Assembly (NCBI GenBank): GCA_029975765.1
Contig: JARKOK010000101.1
Coordinates: forward strand, 1-32,964
Length of the DNA: 32,964 bases
Direction: 5' to 3'
Source: Aggregatilineales bacterium
GTDB lineage: Bacteria > Chloroflexota > Anaerolineae > Aggregatilineales > Phototrophicaceae
Shown: positions 7,899 through 14,891 of the stretch, in pieces
How positions within the stretch are numbered: position 1 is the stretch's first letter
Layout: every line of letters starts with the position of its first letter
Made by a program: the position numbers and the translations under genes
Notes under the pieces: generated by a model
Told to the model about the DNA's origin: nothing
Database searches by the model: none
Seen by the model: the letters and a program-made list of their open reading frames with translations, nothing else

Positions 7899-7968
7899 AA
7901 CTTTTCACGCCCCCCTGCGTATAAGGATTGAACAACCCGTTCGATAATCTCACCGGAGGGGCATTACC

Positions 7969-8433
7969 ATGACGGTTCAGCAGCAAGTGACCGAGTTTCT
8001 GGCGCAAGAGCGGATTGCGATTGTCGGTGTGTCGCGGGATGAAAAAGACTTCACGCGCACAATTTTCAACGAATTCGTTAAACGCGGCTACGATGTTGTG
8101 CCGGTGAATCCCAATGCCGCCGACATCGCCGGGCAGAAGTGTTACGCCCGCGTTCAGGAAATTCAGCCGCCGGTGGGCGGCGTGCTGGTTATGACTCCGC
8201 CAGCCGCCAGCGAGCAGGTGGCGCGGGACTGTGCGGCGGCAGGTGTGAAACACGTGTGGCTGCATCGCGGCGAGGGTATCGGTGCGATGAGTGACGCGGC
8301 GCTGGCCGTCTGCCAGCAGAACGGCATCGGCGTCGTGCCGGGGTTCTGCCCGTACATGTTCCTGGATAACACGGCGTTCTTCCATCGCATTCACGCCTTT
8401 TTCCGCAAGCGCAGCGCCGATTACCGGAATTAA
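7969..8433 (+). CDS. CoA-binding protein (YccU-like)
   Basis: A 154-residue single-domain Rossmann protein of the CoA_binding_2 family. The N-terminal strand and loop (IAIVGVSRDEKDFTRTIFNEF) with VPVNP at 44-48 are the family's CoA-binding signature. VLVMTPP and HVWLHRGEGI match the remaining strands. The family's role is unknown. Its members resemble the CoA-binding domain of succinyl-CoA ligase without the catalytic part. The ATG has a ggagggg ribosome-binding site. The gene is followed by a hairpin with a T-run, so transcription probably ends there. Confidence 0.9.
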   Translation: MTVQQQVTEFLAQERIAIVGVSRDEKDFTRTIFNEFVKRGYDVVPVNPNAADIAGQKCYARVQEIQPPVGGVLVMTPPAASEQVARDCAAAGVKHVWLHRGEGIGAMSDAALAVCQQNGIGVVPGFCPYMFLDNTAFFHRIHAFFRKRSADYRN

Positions 8434-8451
8434 CACCCTGCCAATCTGGCA

Positions 8452-8483
8452 CCGGGGCGCATAGCGGTGCGCCCCGGCGTTTT
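8452..8483 (+). terminator. Rho-independent terminator built on a REP-like palindrome
   Basis: A perfect 10 bp stem (ccggggcgca with tgcgccccgg), six-base loop, then cgtttt. It lies 18 bases after the CoA-binding gene. The stem core GGGGCGCA/TGCGCCCC is the same as in the palindrome at 25370-25397, so a dispersed palindrome appears to serve as terminator. Confidence 0.75.
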
Positions 8484-8511
8484 CTCTCCCTGATCTCAGC
8501 CTTTCGATGTA

Positions 8512-8541
8512 TTGACACCTGTAACGCAGTTGTGATAGTCT
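8512..8541 (+). promoter_or_regulatory. Sigma-70-type promoter of the MFS leader
   Basis: A perfect -35 TTGACA (8512-8517) is followed after 18 bases by TAGTCT (8536-8541), which is also preceded by TG in the extended -10 position. The transcription start would be near 8548, giving an untranslated leader of about 225 bases before the MFS start codon. Confidence 0.75.
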
Positions 8542-8547
8542 GTCGTT

Positions 8548-8774
8548 CGGATATTTATGCCATCAGGAGGCAGGTTTCTATGTCAGCCAGCCGGTACATT
8601 GTGTGGTTCGCTCATCAGGGTGTCGAGGAGCGCGCTTAACCGCCGTCCGTCTGTTTTGCCTCTGGCTTAACCGCCGCCGGCCTGGCCCGGCACGCTCACT
8701 CGTGGGGTGTTCCCCGTTAACACCACCGCTGTTTTCGTTTTGACCCTTACAACACGAGTGAGAGAAACCCATCC
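8548..8774 (+). promoter_or_regulatory. Structured 5' leader of the MFS gene, candidate attenuator
   Basis: The 227-base leader contains a short ORF with its own ribosome-binding site and several possible hairpins. A 12 bp direct repeat gcttaaccgccg occurs at 8634-8645, across the ORF stop, and at 8665-8676. A hairpin is possible at 8676-8691. A 10 bp arm ctcactcgtg (8695-8704) pairs perfectly with cacgagtgag (8753-8762). The second arm covers the gagtgagag stretch that would be the ribosome-binding site of the MFS gene. Inside the loop, gggg/cccc (8704-8715) competes with ggtgtt/aacacc (8706-8724). This layout fits a leader-peptide-controlled translational attenuator, which is inferred. Confidence 0.5.
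8580..8639 (+). CDS. Short leader ORF (19 codons)
   Basis: An ATG at 8580 lies nine bases after a perfect aggagg (8565-8570) and downstream of a strong promoter. The frame encodes MSASRYIVWFAHQGVEERA and stops at TAA. The ribosome-binding site is better than that of the MFS gene itself. No known leader peptide is recognised. Its position suggests that ribosome movement on this ORF controls folding of the downstream leader, as in drug-inducible resistance genes. Confidence 0.5.
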   Translation: MSASRYIVWFAHQGVEERA

Positions 8775-10034
8775 ATGTCTCGTTTGACATCCCGGAAGAT
8801 GGATGCTTACCGCCTGTATCTGCTGATGACGGGCGCATCATCCCTGTTTATCACGTTCGTATTTGCCGTCAACATGGTCTACCAGGTCGAGCGCGTCGGC
8901 CTGTCGCCGCTGCAACTGGTGCTGGTCGGCACGACGCTGGAAATCGCAGTCTTTCTGTTTGAAGTGCCAACGGGCATCGTGGCCGACGTTTACAGCCGCC
9001 GCCTGTCTCTCATCATCGGTTATGCGCTGATGGGCGCGGGTTTCATCGTCGAAGGGGCGGTGCCGTCATTTGCCGCGATTGTGCTGGCGCAGGTAATGTG
9101 GGGCATTGGCTATACCTTCACCAGCGGCGCGCACCAGGCCTGGATTACCGACGAAATCGGCGAGGAAAAAGTAGGCCGCGCCTTCCTGCGCTCGTCGCAG
9201 ATCGGCAGTCTGCTCGGAATCGTCGGCACGCTGATCGCCATCACGCTCGGCAGCCTGCAAATCAACCTGCCGATTGTGCTGGGTGGGGCGCTGCACATCT
9301 GGCTGGCGCTGCTGCTGGCGCTGAAGATGCCGGAAACGGGGTTCAAACCGACGCCGCGCGAAGATCGTAACACCTTCCAGCAGATGGGGCATACCCTGCG
9401 CGCGGGGGTGAAACTGATACGGGTGCGCCCGGTGCTGCTGGCGATTCTCGGCATTGGCTTTTTCTTTGGCCTGTTCAGCGAAGGGCTTGACCGCCTGGGC
9501 ACGGCGCACCTGCTGGAAAGTTTCACCCTGCCGGACTTCGGCGGTTTGCAGCCCGTCGCCTGGATGGGACTGATTGGCATTATCGGCGGCCTGCTGTCGG
9601 CGGGCGCGACACAGATCATGATGAAACGCCTGAATCTGGACAACAGCACGGCCTTAGCCCGCGTCTCGTTTGCCTTCAGCGGGGTGATGACCGCCGCCGT
9701 TTTTGTCTTCGCTATCGCCGGGAACTTTGTGCTGGCGGTGCTGGCGAACTGGGTTATTGCCGTGATGCGCTCGCTGATCGGCCCGGTTCAATCCACCTGG
9801 ATGAACCAGCATCTGGACTCCAACGTGCGGGCGACGGTGATTTCGATGAGCGGCCAGGTGGACGCTGTCGGCCAGATCGCGGGTGGGCCGCCGGTGGGTT
9901 TCATCGGCAACACCTTCGGCATCCGCGCGGCATTGGTGACGAGCAGCCTGATTCTGTCGCCGGTGCTGCTGCTGTACGCCCGCTTTTTGCGGCGGGAACG
10001 CCAGCCGGTTGAAGTGGGCGAGGTGGCTGGATAA
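8775..10034 (+). CDS. MFS transporter, probable drug exporter
   Basis: A 419-residue major facilitator with about twelve membrane helices. The loop between helices 2 and 3 carries motif A (GIVADVYSRR, residues 67-76), typical of proton-coupled drug exporters. The sequences GIGYTFTSGAHQAWITDEIG and FFFGLFSEGLDRLG match a family of MFS exporters of Gram-positive and Chloroflexota type. The substrate is not evident. It could be a tetracycline- or macrolide-like compound or another amphiphile. The long regulated leader upstream supports an inducible exporter. The gene appears complete and is followed by a 14 bp palindrome at 10059-10088 without a T-run. Confidence 0.88.
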   Translation: MSRLTSRKMDAYRLYLLMTGASSLFITFVFAVNMVYQVERVGLSPLQLVLVGTTLEIAVFLFEVPTGIVADVYSRRLSLIIGYALMGAGFIVEGAVPSFAAIVLAQVMWGIGYTFTSGAHQAWITDEIGEEKVGRAFLRSSQIGSLLGIVGTLIAITLGSLQINLPIVLGGALHIWLALLLALKMPETGFKPTPREDRNTFQQMGHTLRAGVKLIRVRPVLLAILGIGFFFGLFSEGLDRLGTAHLLESFTLPDFGGLQPVAWMGLIGIIGGLLSAGATQIMMKRLNLDNSTALARVSFAFSGVMTAAVFVFAIAGNFVLAVLANWVIAVMRSLIGPVQSTWMNQHLDSNVRATVISMSGQVDAVGQIAGGPPVGFIGNTFGIRAALVTSSLILSPVLLLYARFLRRERQPVEVGEVAG

Positions 10035-10058
10035 ACCCATAAACATTCGCCTGATGTC

Positions 10059-10088
10059 GTCGGGGCGGGTTTCGAAACCTGCCCCGAC
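10059..10088. repeat. REP-like palindrome
   Basis: The arms gtcggggcgggttt and aaacctgccccgac form a 14 bp stem with one G-U type pair and a two-base loop. There is no T-run, so it is more likely a dispersed palindrome or an mRNA-stabilising hairpin than an intrinsic terminator. Confidence 0.65.
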
Positions 10089-10153
10089 AACGACCACACC
10101 CGTAGGGCGCGGTCTGGTTCGGTTGTCCTACACACCCCGAATGTTCGCCTCGT

Positions 10154-10182
10154 TTTACAGCCGCGCCCCACCGCGTTATAAA
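10154..10182 (+). promoter_or_regulatory. Sigma-70-type promoter of the dihydropyrimidinase gene
   Basis: TTTACA (10154-10159), a 17-base spacer and TATAAA (10177-10182) form a near-consensus promoter. The transcript would start near 10189. This rules out the in-frame GTG at 10184 and supports the ATG at 10217. Confidence 0.75.
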
Positions 10183-10216
10183 CGTGCCCGTTCCATTACA
10201 CGCAAAGGCGGGCGGC

Positions 10217-11581
10217 ATGACTTACGATCTGGTCATCAAAAACGGCACGATTGTCACGGCGGAAGCAACCTACACGGCAGACATAGGCATACGCGGCGAA
10301 CGGATCGCGGCCATTGGTGAAGGCCTGTCCGGCACGCGGGAACTGGACGCGGCGGGCAAGCTGGTCACACCCGGCGCGGTGGATGTGCATGTCCATCTGG
10401 CGCTGAATCTGGGCGGCGGGCTGGTGTCATGTGATGACTGGTTCACCGGCACGCGGGCGGCGGCCTTCGGTGGCACAACGACGATTGTGGATTTTGTGCA
10501 TCCCGAAGCCGGCGAAACGCTGGCACAGGCTTACGACCTGCGCCGCGCCGAGGCCGACCCGCAGACGACGATTGATTACGCGCTGCATATGGCGCTGGGG
10601 CCGGCGCAAATCCCGCAGTTAGGCGATCTGCCGCAGATTGTCGAACGCGGCATCACGACGTTTAAGCTGTACCTGGCCTACGGCTACTGCCTCAAGGATG
10701 GTGAACTGCTGCAAGCCCTGGAAGCGATCCGCGACGTGGGCGGCCTGCCGGTGGTTCATGCCGAGAACTGGGACGTGATTACCACGCTGATCCGGCGCCA
10801 TGTGGCGGCGGGTCGCACCGAACCGCGCTGGCATCCCCGCAGCCGTCCCGCGCCGCTGGAAGCCGAAGCCGCCGGGCGGGTAATTGATCTGGCGGCGTGG
10901 GTGGGCGTGCCGGTGCACATCTTCCACATCGGCTGCCGCGAGGTCGTGCAGCGGGTGGCGGCGGCGCGGGCCAAAGGGCTGCCGGTCTACGGCGAAACCT
11001 GCCCGCAGTATTTGTTCCTGACCGAAGCCGCCTACGACGCGCCCGGCGTGGCCGGGGCGCTGCCGGTGTGCGCGCCGCCCTTACGGACGGAAACCGACCA
11101 GGATGTTCTGTGGGCCGCGCTGGCGCAGGATGTCCTGCAACTGGTGACCACCGACCACTGCCCCTTTACGACCGAACAGAAGGCGCGCGGCTTGCAGGAT
11201 TTCAGCCGTATCCCCGGCGGCGTGCCGTCCATCGAAGCGCGATTCCCGCTGCTGTACACTTACGGCGTGCGTGCCGGGCGCATCAGCCTCAACCGCTGGG
11301 TAGACCTGTGCTGCACTACCCCGGCGCGGCTGCATCATCTGGAGCGTAAAGGCGCGCTGGCCGTTGGCTGTGACGCGGACATCGTGATTTTTGACCCCAA
11401 CCAGACCGTCACGCTGTCCACCGGCACGCTGCATGAAAATGTGGACTGGACGCCCTACAACGGCTTCACGGCGCAGGGCTGGCCGAGTGTGACGATTCAG
11501 CGCGGCGCGGTGCTGGTGGACAACGGCAGCTTTCACGGGCAGGCGGGGCAGGGGCGCTACGTGGCGCGGAAAACAAAGTAG
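10217..11581 (+). CDS. hydA: Dihydropyrimidinase / D-hydantoinase
   Basis: A 454-residue cyclic amidohydrolase that opens dihydropyrimidine or hydantoin rings (EC 3.5.2.2 type). Its binuclear metal site is complete: His58 and His60 (DVHVH), the carboxylated lysine Lys150 (TTFKLYLAYG), His181 (VVHAEN), His237 (IFHIG) and Asp313 (TTDHCPF). The C-terminal segment GCDADIVIFDP is typical. The start at 10217 has an aaaggcggg stretch upstream and fits the promoter at 10154-10182. No other pyrimidine-degradation gene lies next to it, so the natural substrate could be a hydantoin or another cyclic amide. Confidence 0.92.
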   Translation: MTYDLVIKNGTIVTAEATYTADIGIRGERIAAIGEGLSGTRELDAAGKLVTPGAVDVHVHLALNLGGGLVSCDDWFTGTRAAAFGGTTTIVDFVHPEAGETLAQAYDLRRAEADPQTTIDYALHMALGPAQIPQLGDLPQIVERGITTFKLYLAYGYCLKDGELLQALEAIRDVGGLPVVHAENWDVITTLIRRHVAAGRTEPRWHPRSRPAPLEAEAAGRVIDLAAWVGVPVHIFHIGCREVVQRVAAARAKGLPVYGETCPQYLFLTEAAYDAPGVAGALPVCAPPLRTETDQDVLWAALAQDVLQLVTTDHCPFTTEQKARGLQDFSRIPGGVPSIEARFPLLYTYGVRAGRISLNRWVDLCCTTPARLHHLERKGALAVGCDADIVIFDPNQTVTLSTGTLHENVDWTPYNGFTAQGWPSVTIQRGAVLVDNGSFHGQAGQGRYVARKTK

Positions 11582-11586
11582 GCTGA

Positions 11587-12036
11587 TTACCGACCGCGCA
11601 GGTAGGCATCCAGATTGGTCTGATTCTGTTTCAGCACGCCGCTGAGGGCGCGGTTCATCAGCAGGCGTTCCAGCGCGCGGCTGACGATGCCCAACCGGGG
11701 CAGCAGCCGGTAGTCCACCCGCATGTGCAGCCGCGTGCCATCTGTTTCCGGCGTGAGCGTGAGCGTCATCGTCGTCGGCAGCACCTTCGACTTCGACTCG
11801 TGTACCTGCCGTCGCAGCGGCTCGAAGGCCGTTACGCGCCAGGCAGTCACCTGCGGGAACGGCCCCAGACGGTTGTGATCGTGATACACCGCACCCAGAC
11901 CATATTCACCCGGCGTCACCACTTCCGCCCCGACCAGACCCACCACCCAGTCCGGCGTGTGGGTGATGTCGTTCAGGCTGTCCCAGACCGCCGCTGCCGG
12001 CGCATGAATGATGGTTGCCGCTTCTGCTCGTCCCAT
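11587..12036 (-). CDS. SRPBCC (START-like) family protein
   Basis: A 149-residue protein of the SRPBCC/polyketide cyclase fold. It begins with the family pattern EAATIIHAPAAAVWDSLNDITHTPDWV and contains alternating strands (TMTLTLTPETDGTRLHMRVDYRL) and a long C-terminal helix. Such proteins bind hydrophobic ligands in a deep cavity, and the ligand is unknown. The ATG has a strong ggaggg site. The gene converges on the dihydropyrimidinase with only five bases between stop codons and no visible terminator. Confidence 0.85.
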   Translation of the reverse strand: MGRAEAATIIHAPAAAVWDSLNDITHTPDWVVGLVGAEVVTPGEYGLGAVYHDHNRLGPFPQVTAWRVTAFEPLRRQVHESKSKVLPTTMTLTLTPETDGTRLHMRVDYRLLPRLGIVSRALERLLMNRALSGVLKQNQTNLDAYLRGR

Positions 12037-12176
12037 GATTTGGTTCCCTCCATCTGATCCCCTTCATTAAACAGCGGCCAGCCGGTTTTGCCATCACACA
12101 CACGGCGTAATCAGCCCTCCGCCTTTGGGCGGAACTGGCGTACAATCAGAGGGTGTGGGTGAGTGGAGCAGACCGC

Positions 12177-12941
12177 GTGAAGTTTGATGAACTCGATGCC
12201 AGGATGCGAGTGTACGAAACGGCGCACGATCACTGCGTGCTGCCGGGGATTCACATGGTGGCGCGGCTGGATGGCCGCAGTTTCACGCGGCTCACCCGCG
12301 AAACGCACCCGTTTGCCGCGCCCTATGACGAACGTTTCCGCGATCTGATGGTGGCGACGGTTGAACACCTGATGAACTGCGGCTTTAACATCATCTACGG
12401 TTACACGCAGAGCGACGAGATTTCGCTGCTGTTTCACCGGGATGACAGCACCTTTGGCCGCAAGCTGCGGAAGATCATCTCGGTGCTGTCTGGCGAGGCC
12501 AGCGCGCAGTTTTCGCTGCGCTTGGGGCAGGCCGCCTGTTTCGACTGCCGGGTGGCGCAGCTTCCGAACAGCGAAACGGTGATTGATTATTTTCGCTGGC
12601 GGCAGGAAGACGCCAATCGCAACGCGCTCAACGGCCACTGTTACTGGACGCTGCGGCGCGATGGCCTGGACGTGGACGCGGCGACGGCAGCCCTCAAACG
12701 TATGTCGGTCGCCGATAAAAATGAGCTGTTATTTCAGCATGGCGTCAACTTCAACGACCTGCCCGACTGGCACAAACGCGGCGTTGGCCTGTACTGGGAA
12801 CTGTACGACAAACCCGGCCTGAACCCTCTGACTGGCGCGGCGGTGGTATCGAAACGCTGGCGCATCACGATTGACGACCACCTGCCGCGTAAGGATGATT
12901 ACGATACGTTTGTGCGGAAAATCATCCGGCGGGCAAATTAG
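12177..12941 (+). CDS. Thg1-like protein (tRNA 3'-5' polymerase family)
   Basis: A 254-residue Thg1-like protein. Thg1 adds a G to the 5' end of tRNA-His, and bacterial Thg1-like proteins repair truncated tRNA 5' ends by templated 3'-5' polymerisation. The catalytic metal residues are visible as Asp32 (RLDGRSFTRLT) and Asp80-Glu81 (GYTQSDEISLLF). The GTG at 12177 is chosen because ggag lies nine bases upstream and the family begins with MKFDELDxR. The GTG at 12153 is possible, but sits where transcription from the TACAAT at 12141-12146 would begin. The gene stands alone. It is sporadic in bacteria, so transfer is possible, but its base use matches its neighbours. Confidence 0.9.
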   Translation: MKFDELDARMRVYETAHDHCVLPGIHMVARLDGRSFTRLTRETHPFAAPYDERFRDLMVATVEHLMNCGFNIIYGYTQSDEISLLFHRDDSTFGRKLRKIISVLSGEASAQFSLRLGQAACFDCRVAQLPNSETVIDYFRWRQEDANRNALNGHCYWTLRRDGLDVDAATAALKRMSVADKNELLFQHGVNFNDLPDWHKRGVGLYWELYDKPGLNPLTGAAVVSKRWRITIDDHLPRKDDYDTFVRKIIRRAN

Positions 12942-12943
12942 GA

Positions 12944-12971
12944 GAAGTTGCCAGTTACCAGTTTTCAGTTT
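12944..12971. repeat. Heptanucleotide tandem repeat (NCAGTTN type)
   Basis: Four consecutive seven-base units (gaagttg, ccagtta, ccagttt, tcagttt) follow the Thg1-like gene by two bases. They resemble the short tandemly repeated heptamers of cyanobacteria and Chloroflexota. The rest of the gap to 13110 holds only a weak GC-rich palindrome. Confidence 0.6.
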
Positions 12972-13072
12972 GTGATGGGCTTTTTGCCCTCAGAGTGTGA
13001 ATGTTGTTGAGGATAATGATCTGTCGAGGATTCCCCGGCGGGTTCGAGTCGGCTTTAGCCTCTGGCGGTGCG

Positions 13073-13094
13073 GGGCGACCGTGTAGGGTCACCC
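13073..13094. repeat. Degenerate REP-like palindrome
   Basis: The arms gggcgacc and ggtcaccc pair in seven of eight positions across a six-base loop. The pattern resembles the other GC-rich palindromes in the window, but is weaker. Confidence 0.35.
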
Positions 13095-13128
13095 GGCGTG
13101 CGGTCATAGGGTGAGGATGAATACAACG

Positions 13129-14271
13129 ATGCCCAAAAAAGTCTTTGTCAGCGGGTGCTTCGACATGCTGCACAGCGGCCACGTCGCCTTTTTGCAGGAA
13201 GCCGCCACCTACGGCGACCTGTACGTGGCGCTCGGTTCGGACGCCACCGTGTACGACTTAAAAGGCCGCCTGCCGGTCAATAATCAGGACGAGCGCCTGT
13301 ACATGATGCAGTCGCTCACCTGTGTCAAGGAGGCGTTCATCTCCAGCGGGTCGGGGATGCTGGACTTTGTAAACGAACTGCGCCAGATCAGGCCGGATGT
13401 GTTCATCGTCAATGAAGACGGCAACACCCCGCAGAAGGAAAATCTGTGCCGCGCGGAAGGCATCGAATACCGGGTGCTGCGCCGCGAACCGTATTCCGGC
13501 CTGCCGCCGCGCTCCACAACGGCGCTGCGCTCGATTGACCTGATGCCGTACCGCATTGATCTGGCGGGCGGCTGGCTGGATCAGCCGTTTGTGTCCGAAC
13601 TGTATCCGGGGCCGGTGCTGACCATTTCGCTGGAGCCAACCATCGCTTTTAACGAACGCAGCGGGATGGCAACCAGCACGCGCAACCGCGCGCTGGATCT
13701 GTGGGGGCCAAAACTGCCGCCCGGCGACCCCGAAAAACTGGCCTATACGCTGTTCTGTTATGACAATCCGCCGGGTAAACAGATGATCTCCGGCTCGCAG
13801 GATTCTATCGGGATCGTGATGCCCGGCCTCAACCGCGCCGATTATGCCGGACAGTACTGGCCGGAGCGAATCACCACCGTACACGATGAAAACACGCTTC
13901 AGTGGATCGAGCGGACGCTGTATCTGATTCCATTGGGGCCGCGTGATGAGGATTATAATCCACTGGCGGAACGGCGCATCACCCGCGACGGCGCGAAGGC
14001 ACTGGCAGATGCCGCCAACGCCGCGTGGGATGCGATTTTGCAGCACGATCTTAAGGCGTTTGGCGCGGCGGTGCGTGGGTCGTTCGAGGCACAGATAACC
14101 ATGTTCCCGCACATGGTCAACGATCAAATTCATGATCTCATCTGCCGGTATCAGAACACGGCGCTGGGCTGGAAACTCTCCGGCGCGGGCGGTGGTGGTT
14201 ATCTCATTTTAGTAGCGGATGCTCCGGTTGACAGCGCGGTGCGGGTTGTCATCCGGCGCGGAATGGAGTGA
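13129..14271 (+). CDS. Nucleotidyltransferase-GHMP kinase fusion
   Basis: A 380-residue two-domain protein. Residues 1-140 are a cytidylyltransferase-like domain with GCFDMLHSGH (HxGH-type, 15-18) and the RSTTALR motif (129-135). Residues 140-380 are a GHMP-kinase-like domain with PYRIDLAGGWLDQPF at the start and KLSGAGGGGYL (350-360) as its third motif. The usual ATP-binding motif PxxxGLGSSA is not seen, and PPGKQMISGSQDSIGI takes its place. The protein probably makes an activated sugar or polyol, first phosphorylating and then adding a nucleotide, but the substrate is unknown. The ATG at 13129 is preferred. An ATG at 13117 and a GTG at 13111 are alternatives. The GNAT gene starts two bases after the stop. 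Confidence 0.82.
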   Translation: MPKKVFVSGCFDMLHSGHVAFLQEAATYGDLYVALGSDATVYDLKGRLPVNNQDERLYMMQSLTCVKEAFISSGSGMLDFVNELRQIRPDVFIVNEDGNTPQKENLCRAEGIEYRVLRREPYSGLPPRSTTALRSIDLMPYRIDLAGGWLDQPFVSELYPGPVLTISLEPTIAFNERSGMATSTRNRALDLWGPKLPPGDPEKLAYTLFCYDNPPGKQMISGSQDSIGIVMPGLNRADYAGQYWPERITTVHDENTLQWIERTLYLIPLGPRDEDYNPLAERRITRDGAKALADAANAAWDAILQHDLKAFGAAVRGSFEAQITMFPHMVNDQIHDLICRYQNTALGWKLSGAGGGGYLILVADAPVDSAVRVVIRRGME

Positions 14272-14273
14272 AC

Positions 14274-14828
14274 ATGACGGCCAAACTGATGTGGGGCGAA
14301 CGGGTGCGGCTGGCCGCCCACGAAAAAGAGGACAATCCGATTATCCGGCGCTGGTATGATGACCCGGAATTTCCCCACCTGCTGGAATACTTCCCCGCCC
14401 GCCCGCAGCGGTTGGAGGCGGTTGAAACCGCGCTGGACAGGATGGATCATTCCGAGAAGGACTTCCTGTTCGGTATCCGCCGGCTGCCGACCGATGAATT
14501 AATCGGCCTCATCTCGCTGGAACAGATTGACTGGCCGAACGGCACGGCCTGGATGGGCATCGGCATTGGCGAGCCGCAGCACCGGGGGCAGGGTTACGGC
14601 ACGGAAGCCATCCGGCTGCTGCTGAAGTATGCCTTTCACGAAATCAACCTCCACCGCGTGCAGCTGACGGTGTTCAGCTATAACCCGGCGGCGGTCGCCA
14701 TCTACGAGAAGCTGGGTTTTGTGAAAGAAGGCGTGATGCGCGAGCGCCTGCACCGCGACGGCCAGCGCCATGATGTGCTGCTGTACAGCCTGCTGCGCCC
14801 GGAATGGGAAACACGGAACGGATTTTAG
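14274..14828 (+). CDS. GNAT family N-acetyltransferase (RimJ/RimL-like)
   Basis: A 184-residue GNAT acetyltransferase. The acetyl-CoA loop is QHRGQGYGTEA, followed by the helix IRLLLKYAF and the conserved NLHRVQLTVFSYNPAAVAIYEKLGFVKEG. It resembles enzymes that acetylate protein N-termini or small amines, and the substrate is not evident. The ATG at 14274 has ggag six bases upstream and follows the kinase fusion by two bases, so the two genes are likely co-transcribed. The link between them may be metabolic, such as acetylation of the same sugar, but that is only inferred. Confidence 0.88.
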   Translation: MTAKLMWGERVRLAAHEKEDNPIIRRWYDDPEFPHLLEYFPARPQRLEAVETALDRMDHSEKDFLFGIRRLPTDELIGLISLEQIDWPNGTAWMGIGIGEPQHRGQGYGTEAIRLLLKYAFHEINLHRVQLTVFSYNPAAVAIYEKLGFVKEGVMRERLHRDGQRHDVLLYSLLRPEWETRNGF

Positions 14829-14862
14829 CGATTTTAAAGCTTTCTATATATCATATTTAAAG
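14822..14862 (+). promoter_or_regulatory. AT-rich promoter-like stretch before the giant STAND gene
   Basis: An AT-rich island (tttaaagctttctatatatcatattt region) follows the GNAT stop. Possible -35 and -10 elements are TTTAGC (14824-14829) and TATATC (14847-14852), spaced by 17 bases. The match is weak, but the base composition is unlike the surroundings. Confidence 0.35.
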
Positions 14863-14891
14863 GGGAGCGATTAAACGAAGGCTGCGGAATA

